Positions 8,388 to 17,286 are shown, counted from the stretch's first letter. The stretch is DNA of 63,639 bases from Peptococcaceae bacterium SCADC1_2_3 (GCA_000681355.2 JJNX02000005.1:1-63639); one strand, 5' to 3'. Translations and numbers: made by a program. Notes: generated from the sequence alone by a model not told the origin.

Positions 8388-9452
8388 TTACGTCTGTAAT
8401 TCACGTCTAAAGTACCTCCGCCTGAAATAAAAGGCTACATTTACTAAACTGATCAGCACCGGCACTTCCACTAAAGGTCCGATAACGGTGGCAAAGGCCT
8501 GACCCGATTGAATGCCAAAGACAGCCACCGCTACGGCGATAGCTAACTCAAAGTTATTGCTGGCAGCAGTAAAGGAAAGGGTAGCTGTTTGTTCATAGTT
8601 AACACCTAACCGCCAACTAGTGAAAAATGAAACTAAAAACATGATGATAAAATAAAGGACTAACGGAATAGCAATCCGAATTACATCGAAGGGCAGGGTT
8701 ACAATATACTGACCTTTTAAGGAGAACATAATGATAATGGTGTAAAGCAACGCAATTAAGGTTAGTGGGCTGATCCTGGAGATAAACCTGGTTTCGTACC
8801 ATTGTTTCCCTTTAGAAGGCAAAAGAAGAAGCCTGGTCAACAACCCAGCTAAAAATGGGATGCCCAGGTAAATGCCTACGCTTTTAGCCACCTCGGCCAT
8901 GGAAACATGAATTGCCATAGAGTTTTGGGTCAGGCCAAGCCATTTCGGAAATATAGTGATAAAGAAGTAAGCAAATACTGAGTAAAACAGCACTTGAAAG
9001 ATTGAATTTAAAGCTACCAACGCCGCTGCATATTCGTTATCGCCTTGGGCCAATTCGTTCCAGACAATCACCATGGCAATGCAGCGGGCTAACCCAATTA
9101 GAATTAACCCAACCAGATATTCTGGGCGGTCGCGCAAGAAAATATAGGCCAGGAAAAACATCAGGAAAGGGCCTACAATCCAATTCTGAATCAGGGAAAG
9201 GCTAAGTATTTTTCCATTACGAAATACTTTGCCAATTTCCTCGTACTTTACTTTGGCCAGAGGGGGATACATCATTAGGATAAGGCCAATAGCAATAGGT
9301 ATGTTTGTCGTTCCTACCTGGAATTTACCCCAGAAGCCAGCAATTGGGGGATATAGATAACCTCCGCTTACGCCCACAAACATTGCTAAAAATATCCATA
9401 AAGTTAAGTACCGGTCAAGAAAAGAAAGCTTACGGGTAACCGGCTTGGTCAC
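8388..9452 (-). CDS. acr3: ACR3-family arsenite efflux pump
   Basis: A 354-residue arsenite/H+ antiporter of the bile-arsenite-riboflavin transporter superfamily with ten predicted membrane helices. The conserved substrate cysteine lies in [13 protein letters not shown] (Cys124), and the [13 protein letters not shown] motif near residue 295 is typical of ACR3. It pumps As(III) (and possibly Sb(III)) out across the cytoplasmic membrane. It follows arsR by 82 bases and is followed by the ArsP-like permease. I call it acr3 and not arsB because the sequence belongs to the ACR3 fold. Confidence 0.93.
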   Translation of the reverse strand: MTKPVTRKLSFLDRYLTLWIFLAMFVGVSGGYLYPPIAGFWGKFQVGTTNIPIAIGLILMMYPPLAKVKYEEIGKVFRNGKILSLSLIQNWIVGPFLMFFLAYIFLRDRPEYLVGLILIGLARCIAMVIVWNELAQGDNEYAAALVALNSIFQVLFYSVFAYFFITIFPKWLGLTQNSMAIHVSMAEVAKSVGIYLGIPFLAGLLTRLLLLPSKGKQWYETRFISRISPLTLIALLYTIIIMFSLKGQYIVTLPFDVIRIAIPLVLYFIIMFLVSFFTSWRLGVNYEQTATLSFTAASNNFELAIAVAVAVFGIQSGQAFATVIGPLVEVPVLISLVNVAFYFRRRYFRRELQT

Positions 9453-9534
9453 AACGGCTTTACCTCCTTGTTAAATAACCTGGTTTTCATAAAAACTTAA
9501 GCTAAATATTTTAATCTCCAATAAGTTACCTCTT

Positions 9535-9906
9535 CTAAATTGCCTTTCCCTTGACCGCCTCTTGCTTTAGTTCCTCACATAAACAAGGTTCTAGGCGTAT
9601 CCGGGAAGGAAGAGTTCCTTTTTTATAATATTCCCGGATAGGTAAAAAAAGTTTATTTTCTAAGTCATTCCCTAAGTCTTCAAATTTTTGGTGGTCTATT
9701 GTATAAAAAATCCATTTACCTTTCCTATTATCTTTTACCAACCCGGCCTGCTTTAAAATTTTTAAGTGATGTGAAACCGCTGGTTGAGATAACTTTAAAG
9801 CGTTTATAAACTCACAAACCGCCATCTCCTGCCTAGAAAGAAGCAAAATTATTTTTAAACGCGTCTCGTCAGCAATTGCTTTTAATAGCTCTACGGTTTT
9901 TTCCAT
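9535..9906 (-). CDS. arsR: ArsR/SmtB-family metalloregulator
   Basis: A 123-residue winged-helix repressor. The recognition helix is SQPAVSHHLKILKQAGLV (about 40-57). The classical ELCVCDL metal site is absent; candidate As(III) ligands are Cys31 (MAVCEFI) at the helix before the DNA-binding unit and Cys108 and Cys110 (EPCLCEEL) at the C-terminus, which would be a differently placed three-thiol site. It leads the arsenic operon and should release its operator when As(III) binds. AAAGGGGG precedes the ATG. Confidence 0.9.
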   Translation of the reverse strand: MEKTVELLKAIADETRLKIILLLSRQEMAVCEFINALKLSQPAVSHHLKILKQAGLVKDNRKGKWIFYTIDHQKFEDLGNDLENKLFLPIREYYKKGTLPSRIRLEPCLCEELKQEAVKGKAI

Positions 9907-9987
9907 TATAAAGGCCCCCTTTTGCTAATCAATTCAATAAATTTATAAATTAAAGAATTTAAATATTTAAATATGTTATTTCTTTTA

Positions 9988-10015
9988 ATTTTATAACTAT
10001 TTATTTTTTTGTCAA
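9988..10015 (-). promoter_or_regulatory. Promoter of the arsenic operon
   Basis: On the minus strand TTGACA (10015..10010) and TAAAAT (9993..9988) are separated by 16 bases, a sigma-A type promoter. Between it and arsR the sequence is extremely AT-rich with overlapping palindromic ATTTAAATATTTAAAT units (about 9958..9975), a plausible ArsR operator. The operator assignment is inference. Confidence 0.6.
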
Positions 10016-10175
10016 GACATGAGTATCTTGACTGGACACTTACAGGCAAGTTACTATATAAGATAAGCCCATAAATAAACAAAACCAGGAAAAGATGAAA
10101 GGTTTTCTGAAAAGTTCATACGACTGGGGAACTTATGAAATTAGGGATAAGGAGGTTTGCAACAGCTACATAAAA

Positions 10176-10215
10176 CATAATTATACTATATATAACTATA
10201 TATAGTATAATTATG
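10176..10215. repeat. 40-bp near-perfect AT palindrome before the IS607-type relic
   Basis: Two 18-base arms (CATAATTATACTATATAT and its complement) around a 4-base centre. It directly precedes, and touches, the start of the serine-recombinase relic. It may be the operator or end-binding site of the element. It has no GC stem and no U-run, so it is not a normal terminator. Confidence 0.85.
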
Positions 10216-10217
10216 TC

Positions 10218-10542
10218 ATGGAATTATTATATATAGGTCAAGCAGCAAAAAAACTAGGCGTGCATCCAAATCGTTTACGTGCTTGGGAAAAACAAGGATA
10301 AATTAAACCAATAAAGTCACGCTAGTGATCATAAAAGATACCCGATTGATGAAATCAACCGTATTTTAGGAACTGAAAGAACAAAGACGAAATCAGAAAC
10401 AGCAGTTCTTTACGCCCGGGTATCAACTAAAAAGCAAGCCGATGCAGGCAATCTAAACCGGCAAATAGAAAGGTTGCGTCAATATGCTCAAAAGCATGAC
10501 TTTATTATTAAAGCAGAATTTAATGCAGAAAAAAAACCTTAG
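10218..10542 (+). pseudogene. IS607-type serine recombinase (TnpA), broken
   Basis: The reading frame opens with a MerR-like helix-turn-helix (LYIGQAAKKLGVHPNRLRAW) and, after damage, continues with a resolvase N-terminus (VLYARVSTKKQADAGNLNRQ). This is the layout of IS607 TnpA. Lesions: a TAA replaces the Tyr codon after KQG, then a one-base shift near KPIKS breaks the frame, and the gene stops after AEKKP, long before the rest of the catalytic domain. No tnpB follows. A dead element. Confidence 0.85.
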
Positions 10543-10614
10543 TTTTCAAGAATTATAAGATTTTAGACAAAAATTTGTAGACTAAAGTAAAAATAACTTT
10601 TCCTTGATTCTCAA

Positions 10615-10695
10615 CGGGATACCACATATATTCCGACAGATGAGGGCTGGTTGTATTTGGCTGCTGTGGTTGATCTTGGCCGCCGGAAGGTTTAG
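10615..10695 (+). pseudogene. IS3-family transposase fragment
   Basis: A 26-codon remnant reads [20 protein letters not shown] then GRRKV and a stop. This is the first part of the rve integrase core of IS3-family OrfB, holding the first catalytic Asp. Nothing else of the element is present. Together with the IS607 relic it marks this spot as an insertion hot spot next to the AlbA/PHP gene pair. Confidence 0.75.
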
Positions 10696-10698
10696 ATC

Positions 10699-11925
10699 TC
10701 ATCCCTTAGATTTTTCTCTCCATAGCCGTACCATAAATGAATATTCTTCTCCAATTAAATCTGGCTCTATGCCGTTGTGTTTAAGCATACCAGCAATAAT
10801 CTTTCTTGGAACTCCAAGACCAGTTGCTTCAACATAATGATAATCTCTCAGTATTTCTTTGATCAACTCATTACGCGTCGCCCTACATCCTGCTTTCATT
10901 CGTTCTACCGTTACAGTATTGGGAAGTCTTCCTGGACTGATCACTTCCAAGCGATCACTGTAAATTGATAGCTCAATATCTGTCCCGCTGATAGTATAAT
11001 CTCTGTGGGCAATCGCATTGACAATCGTTTCTCTAATGACTTCTTCGGGATAATCAGGTTTGTCAATGCGTCTACCTTCCACTAGATATGCTCTGGTACC
11101 TGTGTTTCTACGAACAAATTCTATTGCTCGCTCCACCAGGCCTGTATCAACAATTTCTCCAGCCTCATTAAATCTTGCCACTACAGGACCTCTAATTATA
11201 CCACGTTCGGTGGTATTGTAATCCTTCTCCTGACCTTTATATGCTACAGCAGAGATGCCTGCCTGGGGAAGATAATGATTTGGGTTCTTCCCAAACAGAA
11301 GAATTCCCCCCACAGAAGGGATGATCCTATCCTGGTCGACAACCATTATCTCTGTATTAAACAGAAGCTGCTGCCAGGCTTCCACGTCATCAGGAAGTAT
11401 ATCTTGTCCCCTTATATTTCTGAAATAATTCTTTAGCCGAAGCATATCTAAGTCATCAAAGGTAGCTCCCGAAACAGACTTTAGGTCAAATCGAATCTGA
11501 CCCCGTTGTTGGAAAAGGCGCTGGAGTTCTTCCGGACTTGCTTCTCTGCTTGTAGAACCTACACGTATATAGTAATACCGATGTTGATTATGCCACCTAT
11601 GATGTACATAAAGTCCTTGAGAGAAAGTACAAACTGCTATCACTTTACCTTCAATCTCAACTTTCTCATAATAGGGTATGACTTCGGGTTTTACTTTGTC
11701 TCTGCATATATTCATTACCCACTCTTCCAGGTTTTGCCGGGTTGTGCCTCGAATCGTTCCGTCATCGTCTATCCCCAGAAGAATAATCCCTCCTTGAAAA
11801 TTCAAAAATGCAACAATCTCTTTTGCCAAGTCAACAGGTTGCACATCATCTCTTTTAAACTCAACCCCTGAGTTTTCACCGTTTCGAATAATTTCCATTA
11901 ATTCCGTTCTATTCATAGCTATCAC
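10699..11925 (-). CDS. AlbA_2 (Schlafen-like) DNA-binding protein with C-terminal GHKL-like ATPase domain
   Basis: A 408-residue protein in two parts. Residues about 15-135 form an AlbA_2 domain: GVEFKRD (20-26), then AFLNFQGGIILLGIDDDG (39-56). After a linker, residues about 290-380 match the HATPase_c_4 module: NAIAHRDY, LEVISPGRLPN and GLGVPRKII. Proteins of this form are usually annotated as transcriptional regulators or RecG-like ATP-binding proteins, and many lie in defence islands. It is the second gene of a two-gene operon, starting nine bases after the stop of the PHP/SMC ATPase gene. I infer that it works with that gene, perhaps as sensor or effector. Confidence 0.8.
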   Translation of the reverse strand: MIAMNRTELMEIIRNGENSGVEFKRDDVQPVDLAKEIVAFLNFQGGIILLGIDDDGTIRGTTRQNLEEWVMNICRDKVKPEVIPYYEKVEIEGKVIAVCTFSQGLYVHHRWHNQHRYYYIRVGSTSREASPEELQRLFQQRGQIRFDLKSVSGATFDDLDMLRLKNYFRNIRGQDILPDDVEAWQQLLFNTEIMVVDQDRIIPSVGGILLFGKNPNHYLPQAGISAVAYKGQEKDYNTTERGIIRGPVVARFNEAGEIVDTGLVERAIEFVRRNTGTRAYLVEGRRIDKPDYPEEVIRETIVNAIAHRDYTISGTDIELSIYSDRLEVISPGRLPNTVTVERMKAGCRATRNELIKEILRDYHYVEATGLGVPRKIIAGMLKHNGIEPDLIGEEYSFMVRLWREKSKG

Positions 11926-11934
11926 CCACCATTT

Positions 11935-14643
11935 TCAAAATCCATATTTTGCCCTACGAATTTCAAAGGCTTCTTTGCCTCCCTCCAAGATTTCTTCCAC
12001 ATTCAATCGGACATTTTCATCATCAATGGAGCCCATCCATTCCACAGGGATTTCTCCATGCCCCTCTTCTGCCTCGCCAACTGCTCTAAGACCAACGATT
12101 AGTTCTGCATCACCAAGAACAGGGATATTTGCATTATGAGTAGAAAAAATGAATTGTCGTTTACGCTTTTCTTCCCGCATTTTTGGGACTATTCCTTCAG
12201 CAATAAAGAAGTTATCGAGATCATCCTCGGGTTGATCAATGATGAGCGGAGCATCGGATTCAAGCAAAAGGAGTAAAAGAATTGTCGTCGCCTTTTGTCC
12301 AGTTGACAAGTCTTTCATATCTTTCCAGACTTCTCTATCCAATGAACCGATATTGAGTTCCATGATAGTGGTATGAGGTAAATCGTGTTCTTCAAGTTCC
12401 CTAAATACTTCTTCTCCTGCTTCACTAATCCTACGTGCTTGATCTAGTGTGATATTAAATTTGTTTTGTAATTCAGTAGCTCCTTTTCTACACGTTGCTA
12501 TAAATTCAAGCAGCGAAAAATCATCTCTTTCCCGCAATGTAACGATTGTTTCACTTAAGTGTCCACCTATCTTTTCACGTAGCATATCAAAGAGTGGTTC
12601 CCTGTCACCACAGAAAAAGACTTTTACCCTGACCTGTTTGCCCAATTTTTTGTTTACTTTTTTAGCAGCTTTTTCTAAATTTCTGAATTCTGCCGTCTTT
12701 AGATCCTCCCAATCTATCAGTAAATTGCGTCGTCTTATAGAAAGAGCCTCTTTTTCTTTGTTTAATTTCTCCTGACGGTCTTTTAATGGCTTCAATTCCT
12801 CAATCTGCCTGCTGAGTCTAACGAATTCTTCTCCATCAATAGCTTCTTTCTGAAGCTCGCGTAATAACTTTTCGTATTCATGTTGCACCTCCTGACGGCG
12901 TTGATCCCACGTCTCTGACACTTTCTCTATATCTGTTTCTGCTGCCCTTAAATGTCTCTCATATTCTTTAATAATCTTTCTGATATTGGTTTCTAATAAT
13001 GCTAAAATGAAGTCAATCCTACGAAGTGTCTCTTTAGCTGGAAAGCCTTTTAAGGCCGCTTCGGAGACGAATGCCCGATCAATTTCCACTACCATGCGTA
13101 TGTTTTCAAGACCATCTCTTACTTGAGATAAACGGGACTTCGCAGTTTTCAAAACCTGTTCTTCTTTAACTAATAGATTCTGATTTTTTAAACGCTCTTC
13201 TAATTCCGCATCTTTAAACCGTTTAAAAGTCTCTTCAATGGCTGGCAAACGACTGAGGTTTTCGGAAATTTCATCAAGTTCCTTTTGAATATCATTCAAT
13301 TTCCTCCTATTGAATGCCAATTCTTTATATATCTTTCTCTTTCTTTCCGCTAAATGGATGTCTTTATCTAAAAAGCGGTCTAATAATCTCAACAATTTAG
13401 TGGGGGATTTTGTAAGTTCACCGATTTCATGCTGACCATAAATTTCTACATTTCGGCAGATATCCTGTGGAGTGAGATTGAGCACGTTTCCTTCTGCATC
13501 TCTTATTACAGGAGGATTTGGATAGGTTCTTTCGATGAGGTAATCCTTAAGAGAAGGATGATAGGAGCGAACAAGCAAAGAAATCTTCGTACCACTTCGA
13601 ATTACCTGTTTCAATATTCCGGAAGAAGCCTTTTTTGCCTCTTCGCCAAATGGTTCAAGATCAAGGACATAGCGAATACTCTCTATGATTGTGGATTTAC
13701 CTGTTCCACGACCTCCAATCAGCGTATTCAAATTACCGTTTAAATGAATCGCGGCACCGTCAAGAAAACCGCCTTCCCACGTCAATGCTACCAACTCTGT
13801 ATGTTCTGGTGGTTCTTCTTCGGATAGAAGGCGTATCCTCGAATCTGGATCCAGAAATGCCTGCCTTAGTCCTTCAACACTTGGCTGAGACATCTTTATA
13901 TAGATTGACGCATAAACAGATTCTAAATCTTCTGGTCTTACTATATCCAGTGCATTGACAACAGCAACTCTGCTTCGTCTTTCATAATCTTTATTTTTGT
14001 TCTGAATAATTTGGCGATCTGCATATTCTAAATCACTAATAGGACCCGGAATCTGGACAGCATAAAGATTAGAGTCACACCATGCATTTATCCTGGCCTC
14101 TCCTGTCAGCATCCGCAGGAGTCCCCCATTATTGGTAATATGGGCAGCAACACAAATGCCCTCCCATTCCTCCTGAACCTTTCGCAAAATTTCCGAGAAT
14201 GGTTCTGATGAATTCTTTGTTGAAGGGCCCGGTGTATGGATCCCAAAATCGCCCAGATACCTCTCTAATACATTAGTTTCTGTATTTGGGTCAAAAACGC
14301 AAAGTAAATGTACACCTTCGGAGGAAGCAACTTCAAAGCCTGGAAAGACAGTTATACCTAAGGGTTTTGCTTTATCCCTTATAGCGTTAATTCCGCCAAC
14401 ATCGTTATGGTCAGTAATAGCAATAACCATTATACCTGATTCAAGGCATTTGCCGATCAAAAAAGAGTTATATTCTTCTTCACTAAGCCTATGGTCTTCT
14501 CCTCTATGGTTTTTCAAGTAACTAAACGGATTTACCTGGAGTGCACAGCGAAAAAACTTAGCACCTGAAGGAAGGTTTAAAACCCCTCCTATGCTTTCTG
14601 GCCATTTATTGTTTGGAATTATCTGTTTTGGTTTTTCAATCAT
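11935..14643 (-). CDS. PHP-domain plus SMC/RecN-like ATPase (TrlF-type), putative defence protein
   Basis: A 902-residue fusion. Residues about 30-270 form a PHP metal-hydrolase domain: AITDHND (75-81), GFEVASSEGVHLL (102-114, Glu104 and His112) and AAHITNNGG (His168). Residues 310-318 are a Walker A (GGRGTGKST), followed by a long coiled coil (about 430-680) and the distal ATPase half: STGQ signature (781), Walker B IIDQPEDDLDN (about 801-811) and an STHNAN switch (834). This matches the family annotated as TrlF AAA-like ATPase. The first PHP motif, usually DxHxH, reads ALQVN here, so one metal site looks lost. Likely a DNA-sensing ATPase that drives a phosphoesterase. Confidence 0.82.
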   Translation of the reverse strand: MIEKPKQIIPNNKWPESIGGVLNLPSGAKFFRCALQVNPFSYLKNHRGEDHRLSEEEYNSFLIGKCLESGIMVIAITDHNDVGGINAIRDKAKPLGITVFPGFEVASSEGVHLLCVFDPNTETNVLERYLGDFGIHTPGPSTKNSSEPFSEILRKVQEEWEGICVAAHITNNGGLLRMLTGEARINAWCDSNLYAVQIPGPISDLEYADRQIIQNKNKDYERRSRVAVVNALDIVRPEDLESVYASIYIKMSQPSVEGLRQAFLDPDSRIRLLSEEEPPEHTELVALTWEGGFLDGAAIHLNGNLNTLIGGRGTGKSTIIESIRYVLDLEPFGEEAKKASSGILKQVIRSGTKISLLVRSYHPSLKDYLIERTYPNPPVIRDAEGNVLNLTPQDICRNVEIYGQHEIGELTKSPTKLLRLLDRFLDKDIHLAERKRKIYKELAFNRRKLNDIQKELDEISENLSRLPAIEETFKRFKDAELEERLKNQNLLVKEEQVLKTAKSRLSQVRDGLENIRMVVEIDRAFVSEAALKGFPAKETLRRIDFILALLETNIRKIIKEYERHLRAAETDIEKVSETWDQRRQEVQHEYEKLLRELQKEAIDGEEFVRLSRQIEELKPLKDRQEKLNKEKEALSIRRRNLLIDWEDLKTAEFRNLEKAAKKVNKKLGKQVRVKVFFCGDREPLFDMLREKIGGHLSETIVTLRERDDFSLLEFIATCRKGATELQNKFNITLDQARRISEAGEEVFRELEEHDLPHTTIMELNIGSLDREVWKDMKDLSTGQKATTILLLLLLESDAPLIIDQPEDDLDNFFIAEGIVPKMREEKRKRQFIFSTHNANIPVLGDAELIVGLRAVGEAEEGHGEIPVEWMGSIDDENVRLNVEEILEGGKEAFEIRRAKYGF

Positions 14644-14813
14644 ACCCTCACCTCTTTATTTTGACAGCATCGACCGTGTAAAAATCCTACCACTACTATA
14701 CATTTTATGGTATAATTAAACAAGAAAAAATTCAAAATAAGCTTACTTTTTATTTTCTCACTTTTTTAAAATAGTCTTCCTTGCTAATAAATATTTTATA
14801 AATTACCTGTTTA

Positions 14814-15227
14814 CTCAACTTTCCCAGGCTAATTCCTGGGGTTGCACCTTGATAAAATAATACATTCAAGCGCTCAACTTTAATTTTTGCTTCCAAATTT
14901 CTGGCAAAACAAGGATAAATGCATCCATTATTTTATACACAGTTTCTTCACTACACTGAATGCCACCTTTTTTGTAGAAATTCGACTTCTTCATTAGCTT
15001 GGAGATTGAAAAATTTCTAAAAATGATATCAATTTTGGTAGAAATAGTATTTTCAGCGTTTGAATTATCTGTTATAATAAAATTCATAAAAGTCCTCTTT
15101 TCATTGGTATTAGTGAGTTATAAACAATTCTATTGTATCATGAAAAGTAGGATTTTTATATTTTTTTTTAACATATTAGTATTAATTTATCAATATTCAG
15201 TGCCACTTTTTAAGTGGGAAAGTTGAG
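14814..15227. mobile_element. Small TIR-bounded deletion derivative of an IS4-like element
   Basis: The 13-base inverted repeats CTCAACTTTCCCA (14814..14826) and TGGGAAAGTTGAG (15215..15227) bound a 414-bp unit. Each end also carries a short hairpin just inside the repeat. The flanks share at most a TA, so no clear target duplication is seen. Inside is only a shortened transposase-like frame (14866..15087). It would need a full relative elsewhere to move. Confidence 0.7.
14866..15087 (-). pseudogene. Internally deleted IS4-like transposase
   Basis: A 73-codon frame. The start (ISTKIDIIFRNFSISKLMKK and following SNFYKKGGIQCS) resembles the N-terminus of IS4-type transposases of thermophilic Clostridia. 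It then joins directly to a short C-terminal piece (EETVYKIMDAF). The whole catalytic DDE core is missing. It is the only content of the TIR-bounded mini-element, so I treat it as a remnant and not a gene. Confidence 0.55.
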
Positions 15228-15353
15228 TATATAAGAAATAAATTTAAAGAACTTCTGTTTTTCTTTTTTCTTTTTGTCTTTATAAAGTTTACAGGGAGGT
15301 TTTCTCATGCTCATTAACTGTCCTATAGATTTTATTTATACCGTGTACAAAGT

Positions 15354-15470
15354 TGTCCTGGCGGAAAACAACACTGTCTGCGCGACTGGGAGCGTTATTC
15401 TAACCGCCAAAACACGAAAATTAAAATGGGTGGTTTGGTTGGGGAAGCAGTATATAAAGGTCCGGTAAAG
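15354..15470 (+). pseudogene. cas6 remnant (C-terminal region)
   Basis: The frame reads RDWERYSNRQNTKIKMGG then LVGEAVYKG, which is the conserved C-terminal RAMP segment of type I/III Cas6 crRNA endoribonucleases (DWERYSNRQ...GGxVGE). The usual closing glycine-rich loop (LLxLGEYxHVGKGTTFGLG) is absent; the frame runs on into unrelated sequence and then into the cas1 remnant. No start codon or N-terminal domain is left, and no CRISPR repeat array is visible nearby. Confidence 0.6.
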
Positions 15471-15542
15471 GAAGCGGGAAAGAAGGCTGGGATTGATCAA
15501 CGCAAAAAAAGAAGGACCACAAAAGAAACTGAAGGGGTACTT

Positions 15543-15690
15543 ATGCGGGAAATTGTTATCCTTAACTTTGGTACAACCCTGGGCAAAAAAAAGCGAGCGC
15601 CTACTCATTAGAGAACAGGGCAAAATGATCGAGGAAATTCCTTTCCGGGATATTTCTTCCCTGACCATTGCCACCAGAGGTGTTTCTAAT
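15543..15690 (+). pseudogene. cas1 remnant (N-terminal region)
   Basis: From ATG 15543 the frame reads MREIVILNFGTTLGKK; after an A8 run, one base later, it continues SERLLIREQGKMIEEIPF then RDISSLTIATRGVS. This is the beta-strand N-terminus of the Cas1 integrase, with the typical KKSERLLI and EEIPF blocks. The A8 tract at 15586..15593 breaks the frame by one base, and the homology stops after RGVS, where a transposon-type sequence begins. The helical catalytic domain is missing. Confidence 0.65.
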
Positions 15691-16278
15691 CTCACTGTAC
15701 CCGTGGTTGTAGAACAGAAGCTTGATGGGGTATTTTTAGGCCTTTCCTCTTACTTGATTATAGAGGAGATAGATCCAGGGCTGTCTGGAGAATGTTATCC
15801 TGGTAGAAATAATGAATTCCCCATAATTAACTCTTGCCCGATATGTAAGGCTGTTACAGTTCTTAGAAAGAACGGCTTCTACGAAAGATATGCCTTCCTT
15901 TCCAAAAGAGACTTGCGCATACATGTCCGCAGGTTAAAATGTTCTTGCTGCAGGAAAACTTTATCCATCCTTTCGTCATTTTTACTACCACATTATCAGC
16001 ATCCAGTAACCTTTATTCTTGAATGCATAAAAGGTTATTTTCTCTTGGGTAAACTTAAGTCATATTACCAAAAGATTTAATTTTACCGGCGACTTTTTTA
16101 AAAAACATTAAGTTAATAGAAACCTTCTTTAGAGACCAGGGCTATCGGGAGGTGATTCCCCAAAGGGTTAAAGAAAAAGCCATAAAGCTACTGAAAATGA
16201 TTGAGGCCTTCGCCTCACCCCAAACCTTCGCCCAAAGGTTTTATAATCACTTCCAACGCAGTTTTATGGCAACTTAAT
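15691..16278 (+). pseudogene. DUF6431 transposon-associated gene, broken
   Basis: Carries a zinc-ribbon-like CPIC...CSCC pair (SCPICKAV and LKCSCCRKT, codons in 15830..15960), then LLPHYQHPVTFILE, the usual DUF6431 pattern found with IS elements. The frame, shared with the cas1 remnant, stops at 16080. After a one-base shift the family resumes as KNIKLIETFFRDQGYRE and ends with FAQRFYNHFQRSFMAT at 16278. The gene therefore has a frameshift and seems to have replaced the middle of cas1. Function of the intact family is not known to me. Confidence 0.65.
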
Positions 16279-16507
16279 TTTACCATCCTTTGGGCACACA
16301 GAGAAGTATTTTTTTAAACACACACCTTTTGCCTGGCCTTTTCCTTCTCCTTCTCTTAAGGTGAAAAACCTTACCCACTCAGTTTGAGAAAGAGACATAT
16401 TTTATTAGGTCATAATAAAATTACTAAAGAAAATAAAATAATCGTGGAAAGATTTATCCGTACCCAGTTATTACAAGATTTAGATATTACCGTTGCTTTT
16501 TTCTAGC

Positions 16508-17155
16508 TTAGCCCAAAAAAGCGGCTACAATCCCTACTAAAAAAATCCCGTCAAAAATTCCGGCCCCGCCAATACTAACCGCTTGCGCCCCAAGGCTTTG
16601 AATTTTTCGCCAGTTTAAGAGGTCGGCCCCTATCAAGGTGCCCAGTGTTCCGGCAATGTAGGCTACTGGCGCCGCCTGGGCCGGCGCTAAAATAAGAGCT
16701 ACGGCTGCCGCCGCAATTGGTGGAATAAAGGCGGGCATAACTATTCCTACTCCCTGCACCGACCGGGCAACTAACTTTGCTACTATAGCCACCACTATTA
16801 TTCCTAAAAAAGCAGGTAAAAAAGGAGACCGGGTAAATAAAAGATAAAAAGAAAATATTACGGGTAAGCCGGCCCCGCCCACATTAAAATAAATCGTTTG
16901 TTTGTTAACCACCGGAGGGTAATAAAAAAAGTAAAAGGGGAAAGGCAAGAGACGGCGCGGTGAAATAGCTACTTGCCGGCGCGAAAGAGGAATATTAATC
17001 ATACTTCCTAAAACAGAAGCCGTAAGAAAAAGGACGGCTCCGTTAGGAGAAAGGCCCAGGTGGGTAAATGACAGGGTAGCCACGTGTAAAAAGATAAGTA
17101 ATAATAACAAGGGCAAAAGCAGGAAAATTATAAGGGGCAAAATAATACCACCCAA
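16508..17155 (-). CDS. DUF1614 family membrane protein
   Basis: A 215-residue integral membrane protein with about six hydrophobic segments, matching the uncharacterised DUF1614 family found in anaerobic Firmicutes. The glycine-rich stretch ending in IGGAGIFDGIFLVGIVAAF near the C-terminus, and GADLLNWRKI before it, are the most distinctive parts. No enzyme motif is seen. It stands alone between the transposon relics and the SDR gene. Role unknown. Confidence 0.75.
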   Translation of the reverse strand: MGGIILPLIIFLLLPLLLLLIFLHVATLSFTHLGLSPNGAVLFLTASVLGSMINIPLSRRQVAISPRRLLPFPFYFFYYPPVVNKQTIYFNVGGAGLPVIFSFYLLFTRSPFLPAFLGIIVVAIVAKLVARSVQGVGIVMPAFIPPIAAAAVALILAPAQAAPVAYIAGTLGTLIGADLLNWRKIQSLGAQAVSIGGAGIFDGIFLVGIVAAFLG

Positions 17156-17286
17156 ACTAAAAATTTATATTTACTATTACGAGTCTAATATTACCATAAT
17201 TAAAGATTGTTAAAAAAGATAACCTTTAAAAAATTTTAACCGTATAAACTTATGCCTTCCGGATATAACTAAAATTAAATAAAATA

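Noticed and set aside
10176-10215. AT palindrome as a transcription terminator
   Set aside because: No GC stem and no T-run; it sits at the start, not the end, of a gene.
15228-15353. CRISPR array beside the cas relic
   Set aside because: No regularly spaced repeats are visible in the region 15228..16500.
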